64,000 nucleotides of DNA, from positions 1-64,000 of the forward strand of contig JADJSH010000018.1 of assembly GCA_016711805.1 (NCBI GenBank), given 5' to 3'. The notes beneath the pieces were generated by a model. It was not told the DNA's origin. It ran no database searches and saw nothing but the letters and a program-made list of their open reading frames with translations. Of the stretch, positions 8,495-15,892 are shown one piece after another. The position numbers and the translations under genes are program-made. The stretch comes from Bacteroidota bacterium. GTDB lineage: Bacteria; Bacteroidota; Bacteroidia; B-17B0; Aurantibacillaceae. Numbering within the stretch: the first letter of the stretch is position 1; each line of letters opens with the position of its first letter.

Positions 8495-9691
8495 ATGATT
8501 ACATGGTTTCATAAGCTTATCAATATTGGTGTAAAGCCAAGTTATCATCCTTGGGAAATTTACTTGACCCGTAAGCTTAATTTAATTGCATCTATCTCCA
8601 TGGCTAATATGATTATAGCCTTGGTTTTTTTCCAAATAACCGGATATACTGATGTTTTTGTTGATTGTTTATTGTCTTCGTTGGCCTTGCCTTGTTTAAT
8701 AGCATTAAACCACTTTAAAAATTATATGTGGACAGCTTATGGTTTTTATCTAACGGGCTTTAGCCTATTGGCTTCTATGTGTCTTAAAATGGGTATTGAT
8801 TCCTATATCATTCTATTTTATTTCCCTATGATGATTAGTATGATACAATTGTTGGGAAGAAGGGAAATGCTTAAGCATTTAATCGTTATCAGCATATTTT
8901 GTTTTATTACCATTATTGTGATAGTCATTGGCTACACTGGTAATGTATATAATTTTGAATTGGGTGATGGAAAGTTTAAGGACACAAAACTATTTAATAT
9001 TTTTTTAGCATTTACTTCTGCTCTAGCATTTAACATTAGTATCGTTTCCGAATCTATTGATCAAGAACAATTGATTAAAAAAATGTTGAAAGAAAAAGAA
9101 GTGTTACTGGCTGAGGTGTTTCATCGCGTCAAAAACAATATGAATATCGTAACCAGTTTGTTAAATCTAAAAAAGGAGATTTCAGATTCTAAGGAAGTGA
9201 AAGACGCATTGGAAGATTGCAGGAACCGTGTATTTTCAATGGCTTTGGTGCATCAAACTATTTTTAATAATAATAGTATTGTAGAGTTGAATTTCAAAAC
9301 CTACATCGAAAGTTTAACAACAGAAATTAAAAATTCTTTAGGAAGCAATAAAAAAGTTGAGATACATTTAGATACAGATTTAGTGATGTTGGATTTATCT
9401 ACGGCCATTCCATGCGGATTAATATTAAACGAATTAATTACCAATTCATTTAAATATGCTAGCAGTGATAATAGGCCGTTAGTGATAGATATCAAAATGC
9501 GTCAATTGAATACTACGGTGGAGCTAGAAGTAAGAGATAACGGAAAAGGCTTACCCGAAAATTGGAAACAAAACAGTCATAGTTTAGGGATGGAATTAAT
9601 TAATTCCTTGTGTGAACAAATAGATGGAACACATCAATTTAAAAACGATAAGGGTTTGGTGTTTAATTTGAATTTTAAGTTGAAGGGGTAG
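8495..9691 (+). CDS. Membrane sensor histidine kinase, HisKA_2 type
   Basis: Sensor kinase with a membrane-embedded N-terminal half of about six helices (residues 27-185) and no large extracytoplasmic domain. A short coiled linker leads to the HisKA_2 phosphoacceptor with H210 in FHRVKNN, then an ATPase domain with NELITNSFKYA, DNGKGLP and SLGMELI. This type resembles light- or stress-response kinases that often signal to a distant regulator; no response regulator is adjacent. The same architecture recurs in a second kinase about 41 kb downstream, so they are paralogues. A -7-like TACATTTA lies 5 bases before the start. Confidence 0.9.
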   Translation: MITWFHKLINIGVKPSYHPWEIYLTRKLNLIASISMANMIIALVFFQITGYTDVFVDCLLSSLALPCLIALNHFKNYMWTAYGFYLTGFSLLASMCLKMGIDSYIILFYFPMMISMIQLLGRREMLKHLIVISIFCFITIIVIVIGYTGNVYNFELGDGKFKDTKLFNIFLAFTSALAFNISIVSESIDQEQLIKKMLKEKEVLLAEVFHRVKNNMNIVTSLLNLKKEISDSKEVKDALEDCRNRVFSMALVHQTIFNNNSIVELNFKTYIESLTTEIKNSLGSNKKVEIHLDTDLVMLDLSTAIPCGLILNELITNSFKYASSDNRPLVIDIKMRQLNTTVELEVRDNGKGLPENWKQNSHSLGMELINSLCEQIDGTHQFKNDKGLVFNLNFKLKG

Positions 9692-9698
9692 ATTAAAT

Positions 9699-9920
9699 AT
9701 GAGAAAATTGTTTGGAGTTGTCCTAATTATTTTTAGCGGCTTAATTGCTTTGGGTTCTGTATTTCCATTATTAGACATGCTTTCAAAAGCATCTCATTTT
9801 GAACCTGATTTTGAACATAAATCCTTTTTCTTGATTGGTTCTCTGCTTGCTTTTGGTGTTATATGCCTCATTGCTTATTTATTTATATATGCTGGCCTAA
9901 AATTATATAATAAAAAGTAG
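9699..9920 (+). CDS. Small two-helix membrane protein, unknown function
   Basis: A 73-residue protein with two predicted membrane helices (about 4-26 and 44-67) joined by a short polar loop rich in acidic residues and histidines, ending in a basic tail. It starts 7 bases after the sensor kinase, so it is probably cotranscribed with it and could be an accessory subunit. No family recognised. Confidence 0.6.
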   Translation: MRKLFGVVLIIFSGLIALGSVFPLLDMLSKASHFEPDFEHKSFFLIGSLLAFGVICLIAYLFIYAGLKLYNKK

Positions 9921-9986
9921 AATAAACTTCTAATTGTATTTTATCGAATAAATTTCCTATCTTAATATTTGATAATATCGGTTCCT

Positions 9987-11405
9987 ATGCAAAAAATCCT
10001 TGGTTTCATTCTTTCAATATTTGTTTACCTCAATTGCTATTCACAAAATGCAAATGTTCAGTTAAGTCCTGATGTAAATGATGAGTTTGCTTACCCCGAA
10101 GTATTTGGCATGAACGAGCTGTCGTTTTTTGCTATCTCTTCAAAATCAGAAAACGAATTTTATATTGAATGTATTACGAATAAGGAATTAAGAAGGGTTT
10201 ATAAAAGACAAGTTGAAATGCCTCAAATAGAAGGTAAAGCCAATACTTTTGAAACTATTTTATATTTCAATTCTCATATTTATTTGTTTAGTTCTCATCA
10301 CGATAAAAAACTAAAAAAGTACACAGTTTATATTAACGAAATAAAACCTAATGGAGAATTGTCGCTTAATCATACCATCATTGATGAGGTTGCGTTTAGT
10401 GATAAAAACTATGATTGTAAATACACCATTCGATTAGCAGCGGATAGTAATCGTATTTTATTGTTTAGAGAAACTTCTGAGTCTGATGCCGTCAAAGGTA
10501 AAGTTGCTTATAAAGGTATTAGTAAAGGTTTAAGAGCTGTTTTTGAAAAGGAAATTGAATTAGCTCAGCCACTCAATAAAACAGTCATAGCCAATGTGTT
10601 TATGGATGATGAACAAAACATTTATTTTACAGAAAAACAATATTATAAGATTGAAGGAGAATCGGGCGACTTTACTAAATTGTTTGTTGTCAGTTATCAA
10701 TCGGAGAAAGACACGTTGTGTAAAACAGAAATTGCTATTAATGAAAAACGATTTTTAGATGTGAATTTGCAATTAAATACTCAAGGTAATTTAATATGTT
10801 CTGGTAATTACAGTATTGATAAAAATACTTTAACTAATTGGGAAGAAAATCATAGTTTGAAAGGCTTATTTTGCTGTACTCTTGAGCCAGAACACTTAAA
10901 AGTGTTATCACAAGGGCAATATAACTTACAAGAGCAAATACCTGAAGAGAAGTTTTATCATTATTATTTAACCAATACATTTCAGCTAGAGGATAATATT
11001 TTAATGATATGTGAGTTTCAAAATTCTATTTGCGATAATGGTGTTTGTAATACTAAATTTGGAGATTTGATAGAAGTGAATTTTGCTACAAAAGAGCAAC
11101 AAAAAGCAATTGCTAAAAAAATTGAAGTTACGATGAAAGGTGAAAAGCCAAGCTGCAAAGGTGGCACGATGTCGTTTATTTCTTTTCAATCTAGCAAGGC
11201 TGCGCATTTATTATATAATTGCAATAAACAGGTTGAAATAGTAAAAGATGGAACTATAACAACAAAATCAATCTTCGATAGTTCATCAAACGATGACTTA
11301 GCTTTTATGAAGTATAGTTTTCAAATGAATAAAGAAACCATCCTTGTTTTAACTTACTCTAAAAAAGCAGCGCATCGTTTCGCGAAGTTTACTTTTAAAG
11401 ATTAG
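9987..11405 (+). CDS. Secreted protein of unknown function
   Basis: A 472-residue exported protein. The chosen ATG begins a clean signal peptide (MQKILGFILSIFVYLNCYSQ); a TTG six codons upstream is less likely. The mature part is beta-rich, with many short alternating strands and cysteine pairs (for example a C-D-x-G-x-C cluster near residue 345), suggesting a beta-propeller-like or repeat fold, but no family is recognised. It precedes two further small secreted proteins in the same orientation. No membrane anchor, lipobox or T9SS sorting tail is seen. Confidence 0.7.
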   Translation: MQKILGFILSIFVYLNCYSQNANVQLSPDVNDEFAYPEVFGMNELSFFAISSKSENEFYIECITNKELRRVYKRQVEMPQIEGKANTFETILYFNSHIYLFSSHHDKKLKKYTVYINEIKPNGELSLNHTIIDEVAFSDKNYDCKYTIRLAADSNRILLFRETSESDAVKGKVAYKGISKGLRAVFEKEIELAQPLNKTVIANVFMDDEQNIYFTEKQYYKIEGESGDFTKLFVVSYQSEKDTLCKTEIAINEKRFLDVNLQLNTQGNLICSGNYSIDKNTLTNWEENHSLKGLFCCTLEPEHLKVLSQGQYNLQEQIPEEKFYHYYLTNTFQLEDNILMICEFQNSICDNGVCNTKFGDLIEVNFATKEQQKAIAKKIEVTMKGEKPSCKGGTMSFISFQSSKAAHLLYNCNKQVEIVKDGTITTKSIFDSSSNDDLAFMKYSFQMNKETILVLTYSKKAAHRFAKFTFKD

Positions 11406-11506
11406 TTTGGTTCATTTTAAACCACTTATTAGTTAAAAGCTACCAGATATAAAGTTGCAAAAGTAAAGCTTTCAAAATCTCTATTTTTATATAAAATTCA
11501 ATTTAT

Positions 11507-11986
11507 ATGAAAGTTGGCTTTATATTTCTGATAATAACTTGTGCTAATTTTTTATTAGCGCAAGAGCACCCAATTATTAATGCGAAATATCCATACGAAA
11601 TTGCAAAGCCGCAACATATTCCTGGCTTAATGCCTGGAAATTATTTGGTGCGAACTGATGCTGACTATTTCAATTTATTAAACCCAGATCCATTTCACCC
11701 TTTATATGTCCCTGATTTTCCTTTGTATGGAGGTACTGGCGTTATACTAAACTTGTTAATTCCTAAAGGAAGTTACGATTGTGTAATTAAATCAATTGTT
11801 GAAACAGATTATAATGTGATTATCAACGTTAATTATATAAAAGGAAAATATTACAGAGATTGTCCTTCTGGAAATTTAGTTTTTTTGAGACTTAGAAAGA
11901 CTTACAAAGAAATATTGGTTTCAGAAGAAACAGAACAATTTGAAGAAGAGGAACCACCTTCGTTAATCTATGTTATATCTTATTAA
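11507..11986 (+). CDS. Small secreted protein of unknown function
   Basis: A 159-residue protein with a typical signal peptide (MKVGFIFLIITCANFLLAQ). The mature part is rich in proline and aromatic residues near its N-terminus (NPDPFHPLYVPDFPLYGG) and ends in an acidic stretch. No domain is recognised. The downstream secreted protein starts 8 bases after its stop, so the two probably form an operon. Confidence 0.6.
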   Translation: MKVGFIFLIITCANFLLAQEHPIINAKYPYEIAKPQHIPGLMPGNYLVRTDADYFNLLNPDPFHPLYVPDFPLYGGTGVILNLLIPKGSYDCVIKSIVETDYNVIINVNYIKGKYYRDCPSGNLVFLRLRKTYKEILVSEETEQFEEEEPPSLIYVISY

Positions 11987-11994
11987 TTTTTATA

Positions 11995-12384
11995 ATGAAA
12001 AAAATAGTTACTCTAATCATATTTATTTTAACACTTGCTGCTTCGCTGAAGGCCCAGCAACGTTCTAGCGGTATAAAAATTTTAGTAAAAAATAAAGAAA
12101 CTGGTTTTCCTTTTATGAACGATAGTATGGCTGTTATTTTCAATGACACTATTAAACAACAATTTGTGAGTGCTAACGATGGCTATGCTTTTTTTGCACT
12201 TGTTCCTGGAAGATATTCGGTACAGGTAGGGCATATAGGCTATCAAAGTCAACGGGTGACTGGTATTGTAGTTGGCGAAGCTAAAACTGCTTATATGACT
12301 ATTGAATTATCTAATAGTGAAGGAGAAAAAATAAAGAAGAAAAAGAAAAAAGGAGGAGTGAAGTTGAAAATGGTGAAAAACTAG
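11995..12384 (+). CDS. Small secreted protein with carboxypeptidase regulatory-like fold
   Basis: A 129-residue exported protein: signal peptide to about residue 20 (LAASLKAQ), then one beta-sandwich module of the carboxypeptidase regulatory-like type. The module is recognisable by the pattern G-Y-A-F-F-A-L-VPGRYSVQVGHIGYQS around residues 62-85. It ends in a strongly basic tail (KIKKKKKKGGVKLK). Such modules usually sit at the N-terminus of TonB receptors or in surface proteins; here the module stands alone. It is probably cotranscribed with the preceding small secreted protein. The role is unknown. Confidence 0.6.
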   Translation: MKKIVTLIIFILTLAASLKAQQRSSGIKILVKNKETGFPFMNDSMAVIFNDTIKQQFVSANDGYAFFALVPGRYSVQVGHIGYQSQRVTGIVVGEAKTAYMTIELSNSEGEKIKKKKKKGGVKLKMVKN

Positions 12385-12415
12385 ATGTTCCAATTTGGAA
12401 TATCAAAATAATTTA

Positions 12416-12446
12416 AACTTGAGGTCGCAATTTGTGACTTCAAGTT
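12416..12446. repeat. Imperfect palindrome, arms AACTTGAGGTCGCA/TGTGACTTCAAGTT
   Basis: A 31-base inverted repeat with two mismatches around a 3-base centre. Its core TCGCAATTTG recurs in a perfect palindrome inside the ORF6N remnant downstream. It may be an operator or a REP-like unit. Confidence 0.6.
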
Positions 12447-12452
12447 GTAAAA

Positions 12453-12469
12453 TGCTACAATCTGTAGCA
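12453..12469. repeat. Short palindrome TGCTACAATCTGTAGCA
   Basis: Perfect 7-bp arms around a 3-base centre. A near-identical palindrome (TGCTACAATTTGTAGCA) occurs about 15.7 kb further on, upstream of a radical SAM gene, so this is a dispersed element. Confidence 0.55.
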
Positions 12470-12509
12470 AAACTGCGTTGTAAAATTACTTTTCTTTGTA
12501 TAACAAACT

Positions 12510-12542
12510 ACACCTGTCAGGTTTTTAAAACCTGACAGGTGT
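12510..12542. repeat. Left REP-like palindrome of the RAYT element
   Basis: Perfect inverted repeat ACACCTGTCAGGTTTT/AAAACCTGACAGGTGT with a 1-base centre, able to form a long hairpin. It ends 15 bases before the transposase start codon. The right-hand copy differs only at its centre. Confidence 0.85.
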
Positions 12543-12557
12543 TTAGGACGAGAAGAA

Positions 12558-13121
12558 ATGCAAAAAATTGAACCTTTACAACACGGTAAGTTTTATCATA
12601 TTTATAATCGAGGAATTAATCGTGGAGATATATTTTTCGAATCTGACAATTATGAATATTTTATTAAGTTATACGAAAATCATATTGACCCGATTGCAGA
12701 TACTTATGCATGGTGTTTAATGAAAAACCACTTTCATTTTCTGGTAAGAATAAAAGAGGAAAACGAGTTATCTATAATAAAAGCTCCTCATCAATGTTTT
12801 TCTAATTTATTTAATGCATATACAAAAGCTATCAATAAGAGAAATAACAGACATAGTAGTCTTTTCCAACGTTCGTTTAAACGAAAATTAGTAGATAATG
12901 AAGAATACTTCAAAAAACTAATCATTTATATTCATAACAATCCGGTTAACCATGAAATTTGTGAAAATGCTATGGATTATGCTTGGAGTTCATATTTAAC
13001 TTGTATCTCCGATAGAGTAACTAAATTGAAAAGACAGGAAGTGATTAATTTGTTTGAAGACGTTCAAAACTTTAAAAGTTCACATAAGTTGAACGTAAAT
13101 ATTCCTGATTTTGAAATCTGA
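12558..13121 (+). CDS. REP-associated tyrosine transposase (RAYT, Y1_Tnp family)
   Basis: Single-strand DNA endonuclease/transferase of the IS200/IS605-like REP-associated family. The HUH motif is H58-F59-H60 in KNHFHFLVR, and the catalytic tyrosine is Y124 in IIYIHNNPVNH. The N-terminal YHIYNRGINRGDIFF is the family hallmark. At 187 residues it is full length. RAYTs cut and mobilise short palindromic (REP) units. The two identical palindromes flanking this gene are the expected substrates. It appears intact and therefore potentially active. Confidence 0.93.
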   Translation: MQKIEPLQHGKFYHIYNRGINRGDIFFESDNYEYFIKLYENHIDPIADTYAWCLMKNHFHFLVRIKEENELSIIKAPHQCFSNLFNAYTKAINKRNNRHSSLFQRSFKRKLVDNEEYFKKLIIYIHNNPVNHEICENAMDYAWSSYLTCISDRVTKLKRQEVINLFEDVQNFKSSHKLNVNIPDFEI

Positions 13122-13123
13122 TT

Positions 13124-13156
13124 ACACCTGTCAGGTTTCCAAAACCTGACAGGTGT
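13124..13156. repeat. Right REP-like palindrome of the RAYT element
   Basis: Arms ACACCTGTCAGGTTT and AACCTGACAGGTGT with centre CCA. It begins 3 bases after the transposase stop and is the same 33-base unit as the left copy except at the centre. It directly borders the truncated ORF6N gene. Confidence 0.85.
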
Positions 13157-13555
13157 AAACGTAATTTGAAGCGTTTTCCAGAGGATTTCATGTTTCAATT
13201 AAAAGAGTCAGAATTTAAAAGTTTGATATCGCAATTTGCGATATCAAACAGAGGAGGTACTAGGAAGTTACCTTTTGTATTTACCGAACAAGGTGTCGCC
13301 ATGCTTTTGGGCATACTAAACAGTGATAGAGCCATTGCAGTAAACATTCAAATCATGCGAATTTTTACCCGTGTTAGGCAAATGCTCACGGATAACACAG
13401 AGTTGAGGTTAGATATCGAAAAAATTAAGAAGAAATTGGATAACCAGGATAAAAACATGGAAATTGTGTTTAGGTATCTAGATGAACTCCTAGAAAAGAA
13501 AGAGAATACCGTTCCGAGAACAAAAATCGGCTATAAAATGCCTAAAAATAAATAG
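13157..13555 (+). pseudogene. ORF6N-domain protein, N-terminus lost at RAYT border
   Basis: Remnant of an ORF6N (phage-type DNA-binding) protein. The recognisable core is KRFPEDFMFQL...RKLPFVFTEQGVAMLLGILNS, followed by AIAVNIQIMRIFTRVRQML and a C-terminal coiled coil. Normal family members begin about 45 residues earlier with a conserved block that is absent here. The frame remains open up to the palindrome (KRNLKRFPE), but that region has no ATG; a TTG ten bases in is the only early candidate start. I infer a gene decapitated by the RAYT unit. ORF6N genes are often mobile in Bacteroidota. Confidence 0.7.
13221..13249. repeat. Perfect 29-base palindrome inside ORF6N coding sequence
   Basis: Arms GTTTGATATCGCA/TGCGATATCAAAC with an ATT centre, lying in the codons for S-L-I-S-Q-F-A-I-S-N. 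A 26-of-29 symmetric match within coding DNA is unusual, and the core resembles the palindrome 0.8 kb upstream. Confidence 0.75.
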
Positions 13556-13601
13556 AAAAGAAATTCTATATTTATAGCTCAAAATTTACAAAACCACTAC
13601 T

Positions 13602-15053
13602 ATGAACGAAGCTATCAGGAAACTAGAACCCACAGCAATGTGGAATAACTTTGCCGATTTAAATGCTGTACCTCGCCCTTCCAAAAAAGAAGAACGCGTG
13701 ATTGCTTTTGCAAAAGCTTTTGGCGAAAAATTAGGCTTGCCAACAATTGTTGATGAAGTTGGAAATGTGATTATTAAAAAACCTGCCACTAAAGGTATGG
13801 AAGACAGAGTAACCGTTGTGTTGCAAAGTCATTTAGATATGGTTCACCAAAAAAATGCCGCTACTAATTTTGACTTCAATACACAAGGTATAGAAATGTT
13901 AGTTGACGGCGATTGGGTAAAAGCCAACGGAACTACTTTAGGAGCTGATAACGGTATTGGTGTAGCATCAATCATGGCTTTGTTAGAATCTAAGGATATT
14001 CCTCATCCAGCTTTGGAAGCGTTGTTTACCATTGATGAAGAAACAGGAATGACAGGCGCTTTAGCTTTAAAGGGCGGCTTATTAGATGCGCAAATCATGC
14101 TTAATTTAGATACCGAAGATGATAACGAATTAACCATTGGTTGTGCTGGCGGTGTGGATGTTACCGCTACAGGTAAATACAATCAAGAAGCTCCTAAAAA
14201 TAAAACTGCTTTTAAAGTTACTGTAAAAGGCTTAACTGGTGGACATTCGGGAATGGATATTCACCGCGGACGAGGTAATGCCAATAAAATCATGAATCGT
14301 TTATTATGGTCATTAAGTAAAGATTTAAAAATTGAAATTGCTTCGGTTGATGGTGGTAGTTTAAGAAATGCGATTCCTCGTGAATCTGTTTCGGTTTTAA
14401 CAGTTGCAGATGTTGCAGCATTAAAAACACAAATTCAAGCATTTGAAAAAAGTGTTAAAGAAGAGCATTCTACAACGGACCCTAATTTAGTGGTTGCCAT
14501 TGAGGATGTAGAAACTCCTGCACACGTTTTTAATGCTGATTTCCAATATAAATTATTACGTTCCGTTTATACTTGCCCTTATGGTATTTACCGTATGAGT
14601 CCAGATATTGCAGGCTTAGTACAAACATCTAATAACGTAGCCCGAGTAATTGTAAAAGATGGTGCTTATCAAATACAATGTTTAACACGTAGCTCAGTTG
14701 ATTCTGAGAAATTAGATTTACAGTTTGCCATTACTTCAGCGTTCGAATTATTAGGAGCAGAAATCACCGCAGCTGGTTCTTACCCAGGTTGGACTCCAAA
14801 ACCATCTTCACCAATTGTTAAATTAATGAGTGACTTGTATAAGGAACGTTATAATGAAGAAGCAAAAGTAAGCGCTTGTCATGCTGGTTTAGAATGCGGT
14901 ATTTTGGGGACTAATTATCCAACTATGCAAATGATTTCATTTGGGCCAAACATTCGTGGAGCTCACTCACCCGATGAAACGGTTCAAATTAGTTCGGTGC
15001 AGAAATACTGGGGCTTTTTACTAGAAACACTAGTAAGAATACCGAAAAAATAA
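13602..15053 (+). CDS. pepD: Aminoacyl-histidine dipeptidase (peptidase M20, PepD)
   Basis: Cytosolic zinc dipeptidase (carnosinase-like, broad X-His specificity) for peptide use. The M20 metal and catalytic residues are visible: H77 and D79 in QSHLDMV, D116 in LGADNGIG, the E146-E147 pair in TIDEETGMTGA, D174 in NLDTEDDNE, and a late H in the block ending GAHSPDETV. The lid/dimerisation domain starts after VTVKGLTGGHSGMDIH. At 483 residues it has the normal PepD length. There is no signal peptide. It is followed closely by sigZ, but a candidate promoter lies between them. Confidence 0.95.
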   Translation: MNEAIRKLEPTAMWNNFADLNAVPRPSKKEERVIAFAKAFGEKLGLPTIVDEVGNVIIKKPATKGMEDRVTVVLQSHLDMVHQKNAATNFDFNTQGIEMLVDGDWVKANGTTLGADNGIGVASIMALLESKDIPHPALEALFTIDEETGMTGALALKGGLLDAQIMLNLDTEDDNELTIGCAGGVDVTATGKYNQEAPKNKTAFKVTVKGLTGGHSGMDIHRGRGNANKIMNRLLWSLSKDLKIEIASVDGGSLRNAIPRESVSVLTVADVAALKTQIQAFEKSVKEEHSTTDPNLVVAIEDVETPAHVFNADFQYKLLRSVYTCPYGIYRMSPDIAGLVQTSNNVARVIVKDGAYQIQCLTRSSVDSEKLDLQFAITSAFELLGAEITAAGSYPGWTPKPSSPIVKLMSDLYKERYNEEAKVSACHAGLECGILGTNYPTMQMISFGPNIRGAHSPDETVQISSVQKYWGFLLETLVRIPKK

Positions 15054-15054
15054 T

Positions 15055-15083
15055 TTTTGCGTCTTTTTGTAAATGATGCGTCT
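15055..15083 (+). promoter_or_regulatory. Candidate ECF-type promoter of sigZ (GCGTC-N14-GCGTC)
   Basis: Two GCGTC boxes 19 bases apart, start to start, with the second reading CGTCTTTAAGGTT just before the sigZ start. CGTC is a common -10 core of ECF sigma factors. The same paired arrangement is repeated in front of the Cys-rich peptide gene. Autoregulation by SigZ is inferred. Confidence 0.45.
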
Positions 15084-15091
15084 TTAAGGTT

Positions 15092-15637
15092 ATGACAACA
15101 ACAACTGAAACTATATGGAAAGCGTTTCATCAGGAACTGTTTAACTTTATAAACAAACGCGTTAAAGACAAAGATATCTCTAAGGATATTTTGCAGGATG
15201 TATTTATCAAAATTCACTTAAAGTTAAAAACTTTGAGTGATAATGATAAATTAGCGTCTTGGGTATATCAAATAACCAGAAATAGTATTTTAGATTATTT
15301 CAGAAAACAAAAACTGAAAGTGTCTTTATCTGATAATTTGATAGAGCTTGAAGAGGAAAAAGTATTTAATGCTGAATTAGCTAATTGCTTAAAACCAATG
15401 ATTGAGCAATTGCCTGACAACTACAAAGAAGCTATCCTGCAAACTGAAATGGGTGTATTATCTCAAAAAGAATATGCAGATAAATTAGGTATTTCTTATT
15501 CAGGAGCTAAATCTCGTATTCAAAGAGCGCGTCAGCAATTACATACTTTATTTAATGAGTGTTGTTCTATCGAATCGGATAAATACGGAAATATTATGGA
15601 GCATGAATGTAAAAAAGATTGCGGTTGTCAATCTTAA
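15092..15637 (+). CDS. sigZ: RNA polymerase ECF sigma factor SigZ
   Basis: Extracytoplasmic-function sigma factor of the SigZ family. Region 2 covers about residues 10-75 (DISKDILQDVFIKIH and SWVYQITRNSILDYFR). Region 4 covers about 100-152 (LPDNYKEAILQTEMGVLSQKEYADKLG). After region 4 is a 30-residue tail with five cysteines (C157, C158, C173, C177, C179), which may bind metal or sense redox state. No anti-sigma gene is adjacent; instead a 45-codon Cys-rich gene follows in the same direction. The start codon lies about 9 bases after a CGTC box, so the leader is very short. Confidence 0.9.
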   Translation: MTTTTETIWKAFHQELFNFINKRVKDKDISKDILQDVFIKIHLKLKTLSDNDKLASWVYQITRNSILDYFRKQKLKVSLSDNLIELEEEKVFNAELANCLKPMIEQLPDNYKEAILQTEMGVLSQKEYADKLGISYSGAKSRIQRARQQLHTLFNECCSIESDKYGNIMEHECKKDCGCQS

Positions 15638-15671
15638 TTTGCGTCTTTTAAAAAGAGGGACGTCTATAGGT
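15638..15671 (+). promoter_or_regulatory. Candidate SigZ-type promoter of Cys-rich peptide gene
   Basis: TTTGCGTCTTTT followed by ACGTCTATAGGTTAT repeats the box order, the 19-base spacing and the trailing AGGTTAT of the sigZ upstream region. It gives a leader of about 40 bases before the peptide start. Confidence 0.45.
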
Positions 15672-15710
15672 TATAAATCAATAAATGTATAATCTATAAA
15701 GACAAACATC

Positions 15711-15848
15711 ATGGGAAATCAAAATGAAACGTGTTCTTGTAACACTAGTAACAACCAAACAACTAACAACACAACAAACACATGTAACTGTCAGTGTAAT
15801 TGTTCTTGCAATTGCAACTGTAATTGCAACTCCAACAAATGTTGTTAA
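15711..15848 (+). CDS. 45-residue Cys/Asn-rich miniprotein
   Basis: A short gene encoding a peptide of only 45 residues with 12 cysteines and about 15 asparagines. The N-terminus is MGNQNETCSC; a Ser/Thr/Asn linker leads to eight alternating cysteines (CNCQCNCSCNCNCNC), and the peptide ends NSNKCC. Such dense C-x-C spacing is typical of metallothionein-like metal binding or of heavily cross-linked peptides. It has no signal peptide. It sits 73 bases after sigZ, shares an upstream motif with it, and is followed by a good terminator, so the gene is very likely real. No named family is recognised. Confidence 0.65.
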   Translation: MGNQNETCSCNTSNNQTTNNTTNTCNCQCNCSCNCNCNCNSNKCC

Positions 15849-15864
15849 TTAGGTAAATAAAAAA

Positions 15865-15892
15865 GAGGCTTGTAATTTCAAGCCTTTTTTTT
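15865..15892 (+). terminator. Terminator after the Cys-rich peptide gene
   Basis: Stem AGGCTTG/CAAGCCT with a 6-base loop followed by eight Ts, 17 bases after the peptide stop. It separates the sigZ unit from the convergent gene on the right. Confidence 0.8.

Larger units (their letters stand above)
12510..13156. mobile_element. RAYT element: transposase gene bracketed by 33-bp palindromes
   Basis: A 647-base unit bounded on each side by a palindrome of the same sequence. It contains a single gene for a HUH/Y1 REP-associated transposase. The right border abuts codons that belong to an ORF6N-domain protein (K-R-N-L-K-R-F-P-E), whose 5' part is missing. This suggests the unit inserted into, or replaced, the start of that gene. 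No target-site duplication is seen. Confidence 0.7.
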
